Below are positions 35,601-43,945 of a stretch of 64,000 bases of DNA, in pieces. Each line of letters starts with the position of its first letter. The first letter of the stretch is position 1. The translations under genes and the position numbers were made by a program. The stretch is from Pseudomonadota bacterium. Lineage in GTDB: Bacteria > Pseudomonadota > Gammaproteobacteria > Steroidobacterales > Steroidobacteraceae. Location of the stretch: assembly GCA_018241505.1 (NCBI GenBank), contig JAFEDS010000010.1, positions 434,001 to 498,000 of the forward strand, given 5' to 3'. The notes below the pieces were generated by a model. It was not told the origin of the DNA and made no database searches. It worked only from the letters and a program-made list of their open reading frames with translations.

Positions 35601-37458
35601 CGTGTTCGGCAACGGCATGCTGCTGTCGCGCCACATTCGGCTGCTGGCGGCGTTCGACCACCGCCACATCTTCCTCGACCCGAGCGCTGTCGCGGCCTCG
35701 AGCTTCGAGGAACGCGAGCGGTTGTTCAACCTGCCGCGCTCGAGTTGGGATGACTACGACCGCAAGAAGATCTCCAAGGGAGGCGGCGTGTTTGCGCGCA
35801 CCTCCAAATCGATCACGCTTTCGCCGGAAGCCAGCTCCATGCTGGGAATCGCGGCGAGCTCGGCGACGCCCAACGAGATCATGCGCGCGATCCTGAAAAT
35901 GCCGGCCGATCTCCTCTGGAACGGCGGAATCGGCACCTACGTGAAATCGAGTGAGGAGTCCAACGCGGAGGTCGGTGATCGTACCAACGATGCAGTGCGC
36001 ATCAACGGCATCGAATTGCGGGCCAAGGTGGTCGGCGAAGGCGGCAACCTGGGCCTCACGCAACGCGGCCGCGTCGAGTACGCTCTGGGTGGGGGCCGGC
36101 TCAACACCGACTTCATCGACAATTCCGCGGGCGTCAACACCTCGGACGTCGAAGTCAACATCAAGATCCTGCTGAACCCACTGATGCAGGCCGGCAAGCT
36201 CACCCGCACCGATCGGAACAAGCTGCTCGCCCGCATGACGAACGAGGTGGCCGGCCTCGTCCTGCGCAACAACTACCTGCAGAGCCAGGCCATCAGCACC
36301 CTCGAGCTGCAGGCCCGGGCGCGCCTGCCCGAGTACCAACACCTGATCCGCACACTGGAGCGTTCCGGCGACCTCAATCGCGCGCTGGAGTTCCTGCCGG
36401 CCGACGATGAGCTGGCGGATCGCCGCAAGCGCGGGCTCGGCCTGTCACGGCCGGAGCTGTCGATCCTGCTGGCGTACAGTAAGATCTGGCTGACCAACCA
36501 TCTGCTTGCCTCCGACGTCCCCGAGGACCCGTACCTGTCCTCGGAGTTGGTGCGTTACTTCCCGGAACCCATCCAGGAGAAGTTCGCGAGGCAGATTGCC
36601 CAGCACCGCCTGCGCCGGGAGATCATCACCACGGCAACGACCAACAGCCTCGTGAATCGCATGGGACCGGCGTTTGTGCCGCGCGCCCAGGAGGACACGG
36701 GCGCGCAACCGGCGCAGATCGCTCGTGCCTACACCGCGGCACGCGAAATCTTCGACATGCGCAAGACCTGGGCCGAAATCGAGGCCTTGGACACGAAGAT
36801 CCCGGCCAAATTGCAATACTCCATGGCGTTTCAAACAGGGCGCCTGGTGCGGCATGTCACCTACTGGTTGCTCGTCCATCGCAAGAAGGGCCTGCAAGTG
36901 GATGCGGCGGTGGCGGAGTTCCGCAAGGGTGTGCGTCAGCTCGAGACCGAGATCGGCAGCATCCTGAACGGCGCCGACCGGGAACGCTTCGAGAAAGTGC
37001 GCAAGGAACATGTTGATGCGGGCGTGCCTGCGGGCCTGGCCGCGCATATCGCCAGTCTCCCTTCTCACAACGCCGCTCTGGACATAGTCGAAATAGCCAC
37101 CACCTACAAAGTCGGCGTCGCCGAAGCGGCCCGCGTCTACTTTGAAATCGGCACGCGTGTGGGCCTCGACTGGCTGCGTGAGCAGATCGAGCAACTGTCT
37201 GTGGAAGGCACTTGGCAGGCCATCGCTCGTACCGGCTTGCGTGACGGCGCCATGCGCATTCACCGGCGACTGGCGGAGCGAGTGTTGTCCAAGACGCAGC
37301 AAGGCGCGGCACACGCTCGCGTTGCGGCGTGGCTGCAGGCGGCCGGTGAAGACCTCGCTCAGTGGCAACGTACAGTGACAGAAATGAAGGCAGCCGGAGC
37401 TGTCGATTTCGCCACCCTGTCGGTCGGCCTCGAATCAGTGCGAAAGCTCGCGGACTAG
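32605..37458 (+). CDS. NAD-specific glutamate dehydrogenase, large (about 180 kDa) type
   Basis: 1617 residues from the ATG at 32605, directly after the E2 stop, with AAAGG upstream. The length fits the NAD-GDH of Pseudomonas, Caulobacter and Streptomyces. The N-terminal half holds ACT-like regulatory domains. The catalytic region carries [34 protein letters not shown] (substrate Lys) and the NAD-binding [16 protein letters not shown]. The C-terminal 500 residues are the family-specific extension. It deaminates glutamate to 2-oxoglutarate and ammonia, so it works in amino-acid catabolism beside the keto-acid dehydrogenase genes. Confidence 0.96.
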   Translation: [1617 protein letters not shown]

Positions 37459-37510
37459 GCAATGACCTTGTGCTATATGAGGATTGAAGATGCCGTCTGA
37501 GGAGCCCACC

Positions 37511-38260
37511 ATGCCCGGGAAACTGATTCTGGTCCGACATGGACAGAGTGTGTGGAATGTCGAGAACCTGTTTACAGGTTGGCACGACGTCGACCTGTCG
37601 GATCAGGGCCGCAAGGAAGCAGCGCAAGCCGGCCGTGAGATCCTGCAAGAGAACATCGCCGTCGACATCGCATTCACGTCGGTCCTGAAACGCGCCATCC
37701 GCACGTTGTGGCTGATGCTCGATGGAATGGACCGGATGTGGATCCCGGTGGAGCGCTCCTGGAGATTGAATGAGCGCCATTACGGCGCCCTCCAGGGACT
37801 CAACAAAACACAGACCGTGGAGAAGCACGGCGAAGCGCAGGTCAAAATCTGGCGTCGCAGCTATGACATTCCGCCGCCGCCGTTGGAGTTGAGCGATGCG
37901 CGCCATCCCTCACACGACGTGCGCTACGCACATGTCGATGCCGCCGAGCTGCCCGCCGCGGAATCACTCAAGGACACGTTGAATCGCGTGCTGCCCTACT
38001 GGCACAGCCGGATTGCGCCTGAGCTGCGCGCCGGACGCAACGTGATGGTCGCGGCTCATGGCAACAGCTTGCGCGCCATGGTCAAGATGTTGAACAACGT
38101 GTCTGAAAAGGACATCGTCGAGCTCAACATCCCGACGGGCGTGCCCCTGCTCTACGAGTTGGATGCCCGGCTGAATCCGGTGAGCAGCCGCTACCTGGGC
38201 GATCCGGCCGCCATTGCCGCTGCCGCCGAAGCCGTCAAGCGACAGACCGAAAAAAAGTAG
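37511..38260 (+). CDS. gpmA: 2,3-bisphosphoglycerate-dependent phosphoglycerate mutase
   Basis: 249 residues, normal for GpmA. The phospho-His is H10 in [36 protein letters not shown] and [11 protein letters not shown] (second His) are all present. It interconverts 3- and 2-phosphoglycerate. The ATG at 37511 has GAGGAG 6 bases before it, so the extension to 37484 is not needed. It is monocistronic, 52 bases after the glutamate dehydrogenase. Confidence 0.95.
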   Translation: MPGKLILVRHGQSVWNVENLFTGWHDVDLSDQGRKEAAQAGREILQENIAVDIAFTSVLKRAIRTLWLMLDGMDRMWIPVERSWRLNERHYGALQGLNKTQTVEKHGEAQVKIWRRSYDIPPPPLELSDARHPSHDVRYAHVDAAELPAAESLKDTLNRVLPYWHSRIAPELRAGRNVMVAAHGNSLRAMVKMLNNVSEKDIVELNIPTGVPLLYELDARLNPVSSRYLGDPAAIAAAAEAVKRQTEKK

Positions 38261-38314
38261 TCGACCGCGCTCAGGCCGTTGAGCCGCCGCCGACTCGCGC
38301 GCTCCCCGGCAAAT

Positions 38315-38713
38315 TCAGGCCGTCCAGCCGTCATAGCGACCGCCGAACTCGGCGGCCAGGGTCGTCAGGCGTTCGCTCATGGCCTGCATGTCAGGAACAA
38401 TCAGCCGCATGGACTTGCTGGCATGCAGGCTGTAAGCCAGGTCGGTCTTCTCGGTCATGGGCTTCGCATCAATACTGAAGCCCTCCGCTTCGAGCCGTGA
38501 GCGCACGGCCTGGCAGGCCGACTCATCCGGCAATGCCATGAAAAAATCGACCTTGTATTCATTGAACGGCGCGTACCCCTTGGCCCGCAGTTGCTCAATG
38601 ATCTTCGCGTCCCAGCTTTCCTGTTTGTTGTCGCGGATATTGCGCAGCTTGAAATAGATGCGCGCAACGATGATGGCCGCAGCAACAAAGAACGCGAGAC
38701 TGACCCAGGTCAT
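38315..38713 (-). CDS. RraB-like (RNase E regulator) domain protein with N-terminal membrane anchor
   Basis: 132 residues. An N-terminal membrane segment (VSLAFFVAAAIIVARIYF) is followed by a soluble domain ending AYSLHASKSMRLIVPDMQAM and FGGRYDGWTA, which matches the C-terminal signature of the RraB/ribonuclease E inhibitor fold. Classic RraB is soluble, so the anchor is notable. The start overlaps the stop of the crotonase gene (ATGA), making it the last gene of the ferredoxin-crotonase-RraB-like run. Function in RNase E control is inference. Confidence 0.65.
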   Translation of the reverse strand: MTWVSLAFFVAAAIIVARIYFKLRNIRDNKQESWDAKIIEQLRAKGYAPFNEYKVDFFMALPDESACQAVRSRLEAEGFSIDAKPMTEKTDLAYSLHASKSMRLIVPDMQAMSERLTTLAAEFGGRYDGWTA

Positions 38714-39528
38714 TCCTCGTCGGCCTCTCGGGCGGGACGATTGCGGGCTTTGTGGAACTCCGGCTTGCGCTTGCTGGTGAAGGCATCGATCCCTTCCGCA
38801 CCCTCGGGCGTCACCGCCTGGGTGGCGATGGTCTCGCTCTCCAGGACCATCTGCGATTCAAAGCCGGCAATGGAAGCCGCCAACAGCCGCTTGGTCTTGC
38901 CGAATGCATTCGTCGGGCCGGTGGACAGCCGCTCGGCGAGCCTGCAAGCCTCGTTGAGCACTTCGGAATCGTCGACCACGGAGTTGACCAAGCCCCATTC
39001 GAGCGCCTCGTTGGCGTTCAGCGCGCGGTTGAGCAGCAAGAGCTCCATCGTGCGCTTCACACCGATCGTCCGCGGCAACAGGAAGGAGGTTCCGCCATCC
39101 GGGGTCAGACCAACACCGGTGTACGCGAGACTGATCTTCGAGCTTCGGCCGCAAACGGCGAGATCCGCCATCGCGAGCAATCCAACACCCGCACCGGCCG
39201 CGGTGCCGTTGACCGCCGCAATCACCGGCGCATCCATTCGCACAAAATGGGAGATGGCCGAGTGCAGGTAGCCGGTCAGCTCCCGCAGGTAACCCTCGAC
39301 GCCATCGCCGCGCGACAACATGGCGCGCAGATCACCGCCGAAGCAGAACTGGCGCCCGGCACCGGTCAATACAACCGCGCGCACGGCGGGATTGCGGCCG
39401 CACGTCATGGCGGCAGCGAGCAGATCCATTGCCATCTCGAGGTTGAGTGTATTGGAGCTGTCAGGCCGGTTCAGAGTCACAACCGCAACAGCGCCCCGGG
39501 TTTCGACTAGCACACTGGATGTCGACAT
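38710..39528 (-). CDS. Enoyl-CoA hydratase/isomerase family protein (crotonase)
   Basis: 272 residues. Crotonase fold: VAVVTLNRPDSSNTLNLEM, FCFGGDLRAM (oxyanion hole), IAAVNGTAAGAGVGLLAMAD. In place of the two catalytic Glu of classical hydratase, the segment AYTGVGLTPDGGTSFLLPR has Ala and Asp, which is closer to PaaG-like isomerases, so isomerase activity is as likely as hydration. I chose ATG 39528; a GTG at 39546 overlaps the ferredoxin stop. It sits between a 2Fe-2S ferredoxin and the RraB-like gene. Confidence 0.85.
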   Translation of the reverse strand: MSTSSVLVETRGAVAVVTLNRPDSSNTLNLEMAMDLLAAAMTCGRNPAVRAVVLTGAGRQFCFGGDLRAMLSRGDGVEGYLRELTGYLHSAISHFVRMDAPVIAAVNGTAAGAGVGLLAMADLAVCGRSSKISLAYTGVGLTPDGGTSFLLPRTIGVKRTMELLLLNRALNANEALEWGLVNSVVDDSEVLNEACRLAERLSTGPTNAFGKTKRLLAASIAGFESQMVLESETIATQAVTPEGAEGIDAFTSKRKPEFHKARNRPAREADEE

Positions 39529-39542
39529 GGTGTTCCGCCGGC

Positions 39543-39857
39543 TCACTCGTCCGGCGCGATCGTCACGCGCAGACCGGCAAGCTCATTGGTGAATTCGAGC
39601 TGACACGACAACCGCGAGTTCGATTCGTGGTGGGACAGCTCCGTGAGCAACTCCCTCTCATCCGACATGGCCGCGGGCAATTTCGCTACCCACTCGGGGT
39701 CCACGTACACGTGGCAGGTAGCGCAGGAACACATGCCGCCGCAAATGGCCGCGACGCCGTAGTCGAGCTCTCGAAGAGTCTCCATGACTTTCAACCCGGG
39801 CTTCGCATCCACCTCATGCTCGACCCCGTCGCGATCGACGACACGCAAAAGCGCCAT
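39543..39857 (-). CDS. 2Fe-2S ferredoxin, plant/adrenodoxin type
   Basis: 104 residues. Cluster ligands are C39 (ICGGMCSCATCHV), C45, C48 and C85 (SRLSCQLEF), spaced C-x5-C-x2-C-x36-C as in ISC-type or P450-partner ferredoxins. An extra Cys43 lies within the loop. The redox partner is unknown. The adjacent crotonase suggests a role linked to acyl-CoA or ring oxidation, but hscA/hscB are absent, so it is not the isc-operon Fdx. Confidence 0.9.
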   Translation of the reverse strand: MALLRVVDRDGVEHEVDAKPGLKVMETLRELDYGVAAICGGMCSCATCHVYVDPEWVAKLPAAMSDERELLTELSHHESNSRLSCQLEFTNELAGLRVTIAPDE

Positions 39858-39910
39858 GAACTTACCTCATGAAAACAAGGGAAACCGGGGCACGAATCGA
39901 CCCCAGTCCG

Positions 39911-40768
39911 CTAGTTTGCCGATTCGGGCAGCCAGCCTGCAAGGGTACGGGGAAGGCGCTCGGCCAATTGTTCTTCAGCTTCGCGCTCGGCATCGGTGGT
40001 GGAGCGGCGCAAACGCCGCTCGCGATACCAGAGGTAGGTGTGCAAATCGAATAGCCAGACCGCCGCGGCAAGCTGCCGCGAGGAAACCGCTACGAGGCCG
40101 GAATGCTGCAGAAGCAAGGACGCGTAGGGCCGCGCAGACTCGTGGTACGAGAGAATGCAGGCGACATCGAGCAACGGATCGGAGACGGCCGCGCACTCCC
40201 AGTCAATGAGAACGAGGCGGTCAGCGGTCTCGATCAGATTGGAACCGTGCAGATCGTGGTGCAGGATGGCGAGCGGCCGGTCATCGGCGCCCGAGACCCG
40301 CCAAGCCGCCGTCGCCCAGTCCAAAAAGCTCGGATCGGCCCCCACCCGCTCAGCGTAGCCGGCCAGGGCCTTCAGCAGGTCGAAGCGACCGATGTCGGGA
40401 GGCGGAAGCTGATGCAGGCGCCGCAACGCGCCCCCTAGACGGGCCAGGCGCTCCGGGTTCGCGAAGTCGGGTTCCATCCACAGGTGCCCGCTGATGTATT
40501 CCGTGACCATCCACCAGTCATTGCTGTCCGCCGCGATGATCCGGGGAGCTATCAGGGCCCTCGAGGCGATCTGCTGCAGCTCCCGTTCGACCGAACGGTC
40601 CGTGGTGAGCCAGGCGTCAGGGCCCTGGCTGAGGCGCAAAACGAACCGACCGGCTGGTGTATGGACGCTGTAGCTGCGATTGACGCTACCCCCGGACAGC
40701 CGGGTCACCATGATGGCGGGATCGCCCGGGGCATAGCCGGGGACATGGGAAATGGCATCGGCGAGCAT
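39911..40768 (-). CDS. APH/choline-kinase-like phosphotransferase, probable thiamine kinase
   Basis: 285 residues from the ATG at 40768, which overlaps the permease stop as TGATG; a longer frame reaches 40807. Kinase-like fold: RLSGGSVNRSYSVHTPAGRF (nucleotide loop), the catalytic loop ILHHDLHGSNLI, and the metal-binding VLIDWECAAVSDPLLDVA. The family phosphorylates small hydroxylated molecules. Its position as last gene of a TPP-riboswitch thiamine-uptake operon points to a ThiK-like thiamine kinase trapping imported thiamine. This is inference from context; choline or aminoglycoside kinases share the fold. Confidence 0.78.
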   Translation of the reverse strand: MLADAISHVPGYAPGDPAIMVTRLSGGSVNRSYSVHTPAGRFVLRLSQGPDAWLTTDRSVERELQQIASRALIAPRIIAADSNDWWMVTEYISGHLWMEPDFANPERLARLGGALRRLHQLPPPDIGRFDLLKALAGYAERVGADPSFLDWATAAWRVSGADDRPLAILHHDLHGSNLIETADRLVLIDWECAAVSDPLLDVACILSYHESARPYASLLLQHSGLVAVSSRQLAAAVWLFDLHTYLWYRERRLRRSTTDAEREAEEQLAERLPRTLAGWLPESAN

Positions 40769-41391
40769 CAGCTCGCGGGTACGGGGGTCCGGTAGGTCCT
40801 CAACCATCTGATAAAGCCGACTGCTGAAAAACCCAGATACAGCACAGACAATAGTGCAACGAAATAAAGTCCCTGGGCGCCGAATAAAAAGGCTAGCACT
40901 GAATCAATGCAGATCCAGTACAGCCAATTCTCGAGCTTGACCCGCGCTTGGAGCCAGGTGGCATACAGGCTTCCCCAGGTGGTCAGGGAATCCAGGAACG
41001 GCCACGCCGCCTGGGTCTGGGTAGCCAGCCAGCGGGCCGTGAGGGCGCTGATCAGAACGACCGCCGCGCAGGCCACCAGATGCTTGCGGACAGGCCAGGT
41101 GCTGACTACCAGCGACCCCTGCGCCTCCTCCTCGCGGGTCCAATACCACCACCCGTAGACGGAGATCACCACGTAGTACACCTGCAGCGCCGCTTGCATC
41201 GGCAGACGGGCAGTCAACGACAGGTAGATCATGATCGCGGAGCTCAATCCGCCGGTCACCCAACACCAACGGCTGCGGCGGATCGCCAGCACGGAGTAGG
41301 CGAGACCCAGCGCAACCGACACCGCTTCGGCCGGTGACGTCGCCACCAGCCCGCTCCAGATCGCATCGAGGGCCCGCGCCAGCTCGCTCAC
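40768..41391 (-). CDS. pnuT: PnuC-family permease, probable thiamine transporter PnuT
   Basis: 207 residues with about seven membrane segments and the PnuC-family motifs WCWVTGGLSSAIMIYL, VYYVVISVYGWWYW, TWGSLYATWLQARVKLENWL and WICIDSVLAFLF. PnuC members carry vitamin-like substrates (nicotinamide riboside; PnuT carries thiamine) by facilitated diffusion, with downstream phosphorylation. The riboswitch and TonB receptor upstream and kinase downstream make thiamine the likely substrate. The start is GTG, overlapping the upstream stop as GTGA. Confidence 0.85.
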   Translation of the reverse strand: MSELARALDAIWSGLVATSPAEAVSVALGLAYSVLAIRRSRWCWVTGGLSSAIMIYLSLTARLPMQAALQVYYVVISVYGWWYWTREEEAQGSLVVSTWPVRKHLVACAAVVLISALTARWLATQTQAAWPFLDSLTTWGSLYATWLQARVKLENWLYWICIDSVLAFLFGAQGLYFVALLSVLYLGFSAVGFIRWLRTYRTPVPAS

Positions 41392-41636
41392 GTTACGGCC
41401 AGGGGACCGAGCACTTTCATGACGAACACCGACTTGTCGTTGTTGGCAAAAGTGACCCGCAATTCGCGGGTCAGGGCCGCGAACACCACCTCGTACGGAC
41501 CAAACACCTGGGTACTGAGGCTGTTGGTCACAACCTTCAGGCGTGCGTCCGCATTCAGGCGGTCAATGAAGTCCTTGATGGGTGGAATGTACTCCGCGTT
41601 GAGCGGATAGAGGCTGAGCTCAACTGCAATATCCAT
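41388..41636 (-). CDS. YkoF-like thiamine/HMP-binding domain protein
   Basis: 82 residues. MDIAVELSLYPLNAEYIPPI, then DFIDRLN and VVTNSLSTQVFGPYEVVFAAL, match the small YkoF/MTH1187-type ferredoxin-like fold that binds thiamine or its pyrimidine moiety. An AGGAG site lies 7 bases before the ATG. It sits between the TonB receptor and the permease in the riboswitch-controlled operon. Its exact role (buffering or delivery) is unknown. Confidence 0.75.
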   Translation of the reverse strand: MDIAVELSLYPLNAEYIPPIKDFIDRLNADARLKVVTNSLSTQVFGPYEVVFAALTRELRVTFANNDKSVFVMKVLGPLAVT

Positions 41637-41650
41637 CGCTGCGCTCCTGT

Positions 41651-43792
41651 TCAGAAAGAAACACTGACGTTCACACCCCAGGCGCGGGGATCTCCCAACT
41701 GGGTGTACAGGCGGTTGACCGGGGGATCGGCGAGAAAATCCTGCGGCGTATCCGAGAAGTAAAAGCCCCGCACGGGATACTTCTTGTCCAGCAAGTTGCG
41801 ACCCCACAGGCTCGCGCTCCAACGCTGTGCCTGCCAGCCGAGACGACCGTTGACGAGGCCATAGGAACTGGAGGTCGTAAAGTTGGGTGGCAGGTCGAAG
41901 TAGTATCCGCCCATGCCGGTCACATCGACGCGGGCGAACGGTCCGCGCGGATCGCGATAGGTGGCGCTCACAGCCGCCTGCCATGGCGGAGCGTTGGGCA
42001 GCGCACGATCGGGCAACAACACCTGATCCTGTACGAAGCCGTGGTAGCGCGTCTGCAGAAGACCCAGTGAAGCTGCGACAACCAGCGACGGGGTCGCCTG
42101 CCATTGCAGCTCGCCTTCCAGGCCGTAGTTAAAGCCGCTGTCCGCATTGCCGGTGAACAGCGTGAACGTGTTGGGATCGCTGGGATCGAGCTGTTCGCTC
42201 GTCTTCACCTGCAGGGCGTGGCGCCGCATGTAAAAAACATCGGTATTCAAGCGCAGGGTGCGCTCGAGTAGCTCCGCCTTGTAACCCAACTCGAAGCTCA
42301 CGTCCGACTCGGGGTTGAAGTTGATCTGGCTCGGCAGGATGGCCTGGCTCAAGTTGAATCCGCCCGCCTTGTAGCCGCGACTCACGCTCGCGTAGGCGCT
42401 CTGCGTGCCGGAGATGACGCGGGTCAACGAGGCGGCGGCACCCCACAGATTGTTGGCGGGATGAAATTCATGGCTGTCATCCGAATAGCGGGCCGACCAG
42501 CGCTCACCGCGCAATCCAACCGTCCAGCGCCACTTCGTGGTCCATTCGCCATCCAGCTCCCCAAACACGGCGCCGGTACGCGAGCGGAAGCGGCTGCTGG
42601 TCAAACTAGACTGCACTGGAGGAACCTCACCCCCGGCGGTGGGATCGAAGAACAGGCCCGAGCTGTCCTCATTGAGACTCTCGTGCAACTGCAGTCCGTA
42701 CACACCCAGCAGCCAATTCAACCCGTGCTCGTGATTGGTAGCCAGCCGCGCTTCCAGGCTCTGTGTGTTGCGATTGCGGTTCTGCACATCGTTATAGTCA
42801 TAGATGTAGGGAGCCCACAGGTTGGGGTTACCCCAATCACCGTCGAAGCTGTATTTCACCAGCGTTTTGGCGTAGCTGCCAATCACTGTCAGGGTGGCGG
42901 GGCCGATCCCTGAATAGGTGACATGCGCGGATGCGCCCGTCGAATGCTGCGAGTCGACACCCGGGTGGTCGGATTGGGTGTTGCGGGAATTGTCCAGGGT
43001 GAAGGCGTCATAACCATTGTCAATCTGGACGTGAAGCAAACTCAGGTCCACGCGCAACTGCTCGGACGGCTGGTAACGCCACCGGCCACGCAATGTCAAC
43101 TCGCCGCGGCGGTCAGTATCGTTCCGATTCAGGTACACATCGCGGTAGTAACCATCACTTCTGTAGTGCTGTGCGGCGAGCCGGAACGACGAGTCGAGCG
43201 CCGGCACGGGGCCGGTCAACATGGCACCGTAGTCGCGCTCGCCATAGTTGCCCGCGCCCAACTCAACGCGCCCGCCCGCTGTATCCGCAGGCTCCGCGCT
43301 TTGTGCATAAATGAGACCGCCGAGCGCATTTGCACCATAGCGCATTCCTTGCGGGCCCCGCAGCACCTCGATGTGATCGACATCGAACAGCGTGGCAGCA
43401 CTGCCCAGGCCGCTGAAATCGATGTCGTCAATGAGCAGTCCTACGGACGGATTGGGCGCGCCCTGATATTGTTCCAGCTCACCGATGCCGCGGATCTGAA
43501 AATACCGCGGACGCGAGGTGTCGCCGGCCCAGTTGAGATTGGGTATGAGCGCCAGCACGTCCTCCAGATGCGCCTGTCCTGCCTCACGCAGGGTGGCCGC
43601 ATCGAGGACCGAAACGCTGGCCGGAACATCGATTTCGAGGGAGGGCCGATACGTGCCGGTAATGACGACTTCGTTGAGCGCGGGCCCAACGTCAGCGTCG
43701 GGGGATGCTGCGCCAGGGGATGCAGCTCCCGAGGACCCCCACGCGGCGGAAACGAATACGAACAGAAATGAAACGCACAACAGACTTCGCAA
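41651..43792 (-). CDS. TonB-dependent outer-membrane receptor, probable thiamine uptake
   Basis: 713 residues. A signal peptide (to about residue 19) precedes a TonB box-like LNEVVITGTY, a plug domain (ASVSVLDAATLREAG; EVLRGPQGMRYGANALGGLIY) and a 22-strand-type barrel ending WGVNVSVSF with terminal Phe. It would bring a substrate across the outer membrane using TonB energy. The substrate is assigned from the TPP riboswitch directly upstream, not from the barrel. The start is TTG at 43790-43792; no ATG or GTG gives a proper signal peptide. It leads the four-gene operon. Confidence 0.9.
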   Translation of the reverse strand: MRSLLCVSFLFVFVSAAWGSSGAASPGAASPDADVGPALNEVVITGTYRPSLEIDVPASVSVLDAATLREAGQAHLEDVLALIPNLNWAGDTSRPRYFQIRGIGELEQYQGAPNPSVGLLIDDIDFSGLGSAATLFDVDHIEVLRGPQGMRYGANALGGLIYAQSAEPADTAGGRVELGAGNYGERDYGAMLTGPVPALDSSFRLAAQHYRSDGYYRDVYLNRNDTDRRGELTLRGRWRYQPSEQLRVDLSLLHVQIDNGYDAFTLDNSRNTQSDHPGVDSQHSTGASAHVTYSGIGPATLTVIGSYAKTLVKYSFDGDWGNPNLWAPYIYDYNDVQNRNRNTQSLEARLATNHEHGLNWLLGVYGLQLHESLNEDSSGLFFDPTAGGEVPPVQSSLTSSRFRSRTGAVFGELDGEWTTKWRWTVGLRGERWSARYSDDSHEFHPANNLWGAAASLTRVISGTQSAYASVSRGYKAGGFNLSQAILPSQINFNPESDVSFELGYKAELLERTLRLNTDVFYMRRHALQVKTSEQLDPSDPNTFTLFTGNADSGFNYGLEGELQWQATPSLVVAASLGLLQTRYHGFVQDQVLLPDRALPNAPPWQAAVSATYRDPRGPFARVDVTGMGGYYFDLPPNFTTSSSYGLVNGRLGWQAQRWSASLWGRNLLDKKYPVRGFYFSDTPQDFLADPPVNRLYTQLGDPRAWGVNVSVSF

Positions 43793-43796
43793 GTTA

Positions 43797-43888
43797 CCTG
43801 CTCCCTACGCCGGTACTAACCGGATCAGGTTCAACGGGTTCGCCGGCTCTACCGACGTCTCAGGTCCTGCGGGACCACCCCAAGGTTT
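43797..43888 (-). promoter_or_regulatory. Thiamine pyrophosphate (TPP) riboswitch
   Basis: The minus strand carries the THI-element core in order: CTTGGGGTGGTCCC, CCTGAGA, a variable P3 stem (CGTCGGTAGAGCCGGCG), then ACCCGTTGAACCTGATCC, GGTTAGTACCGGCGTAGGGA. It ends 8 bases before the TTG of the TonB receptor. AGGGAG at its 3' end (43801-43806) or the following AGGT can act as the ribosome site, so TPP binding would hide it. There is no terminator hairpin, hence translational control is likely. Confidence 0.96.
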
Positions 43889-43945
43889 GTGAACGCATAG
43901 GTTAGCACTGCGCTGCGGTCGTGCGAAAGGGTTAGAATCAGCGCC

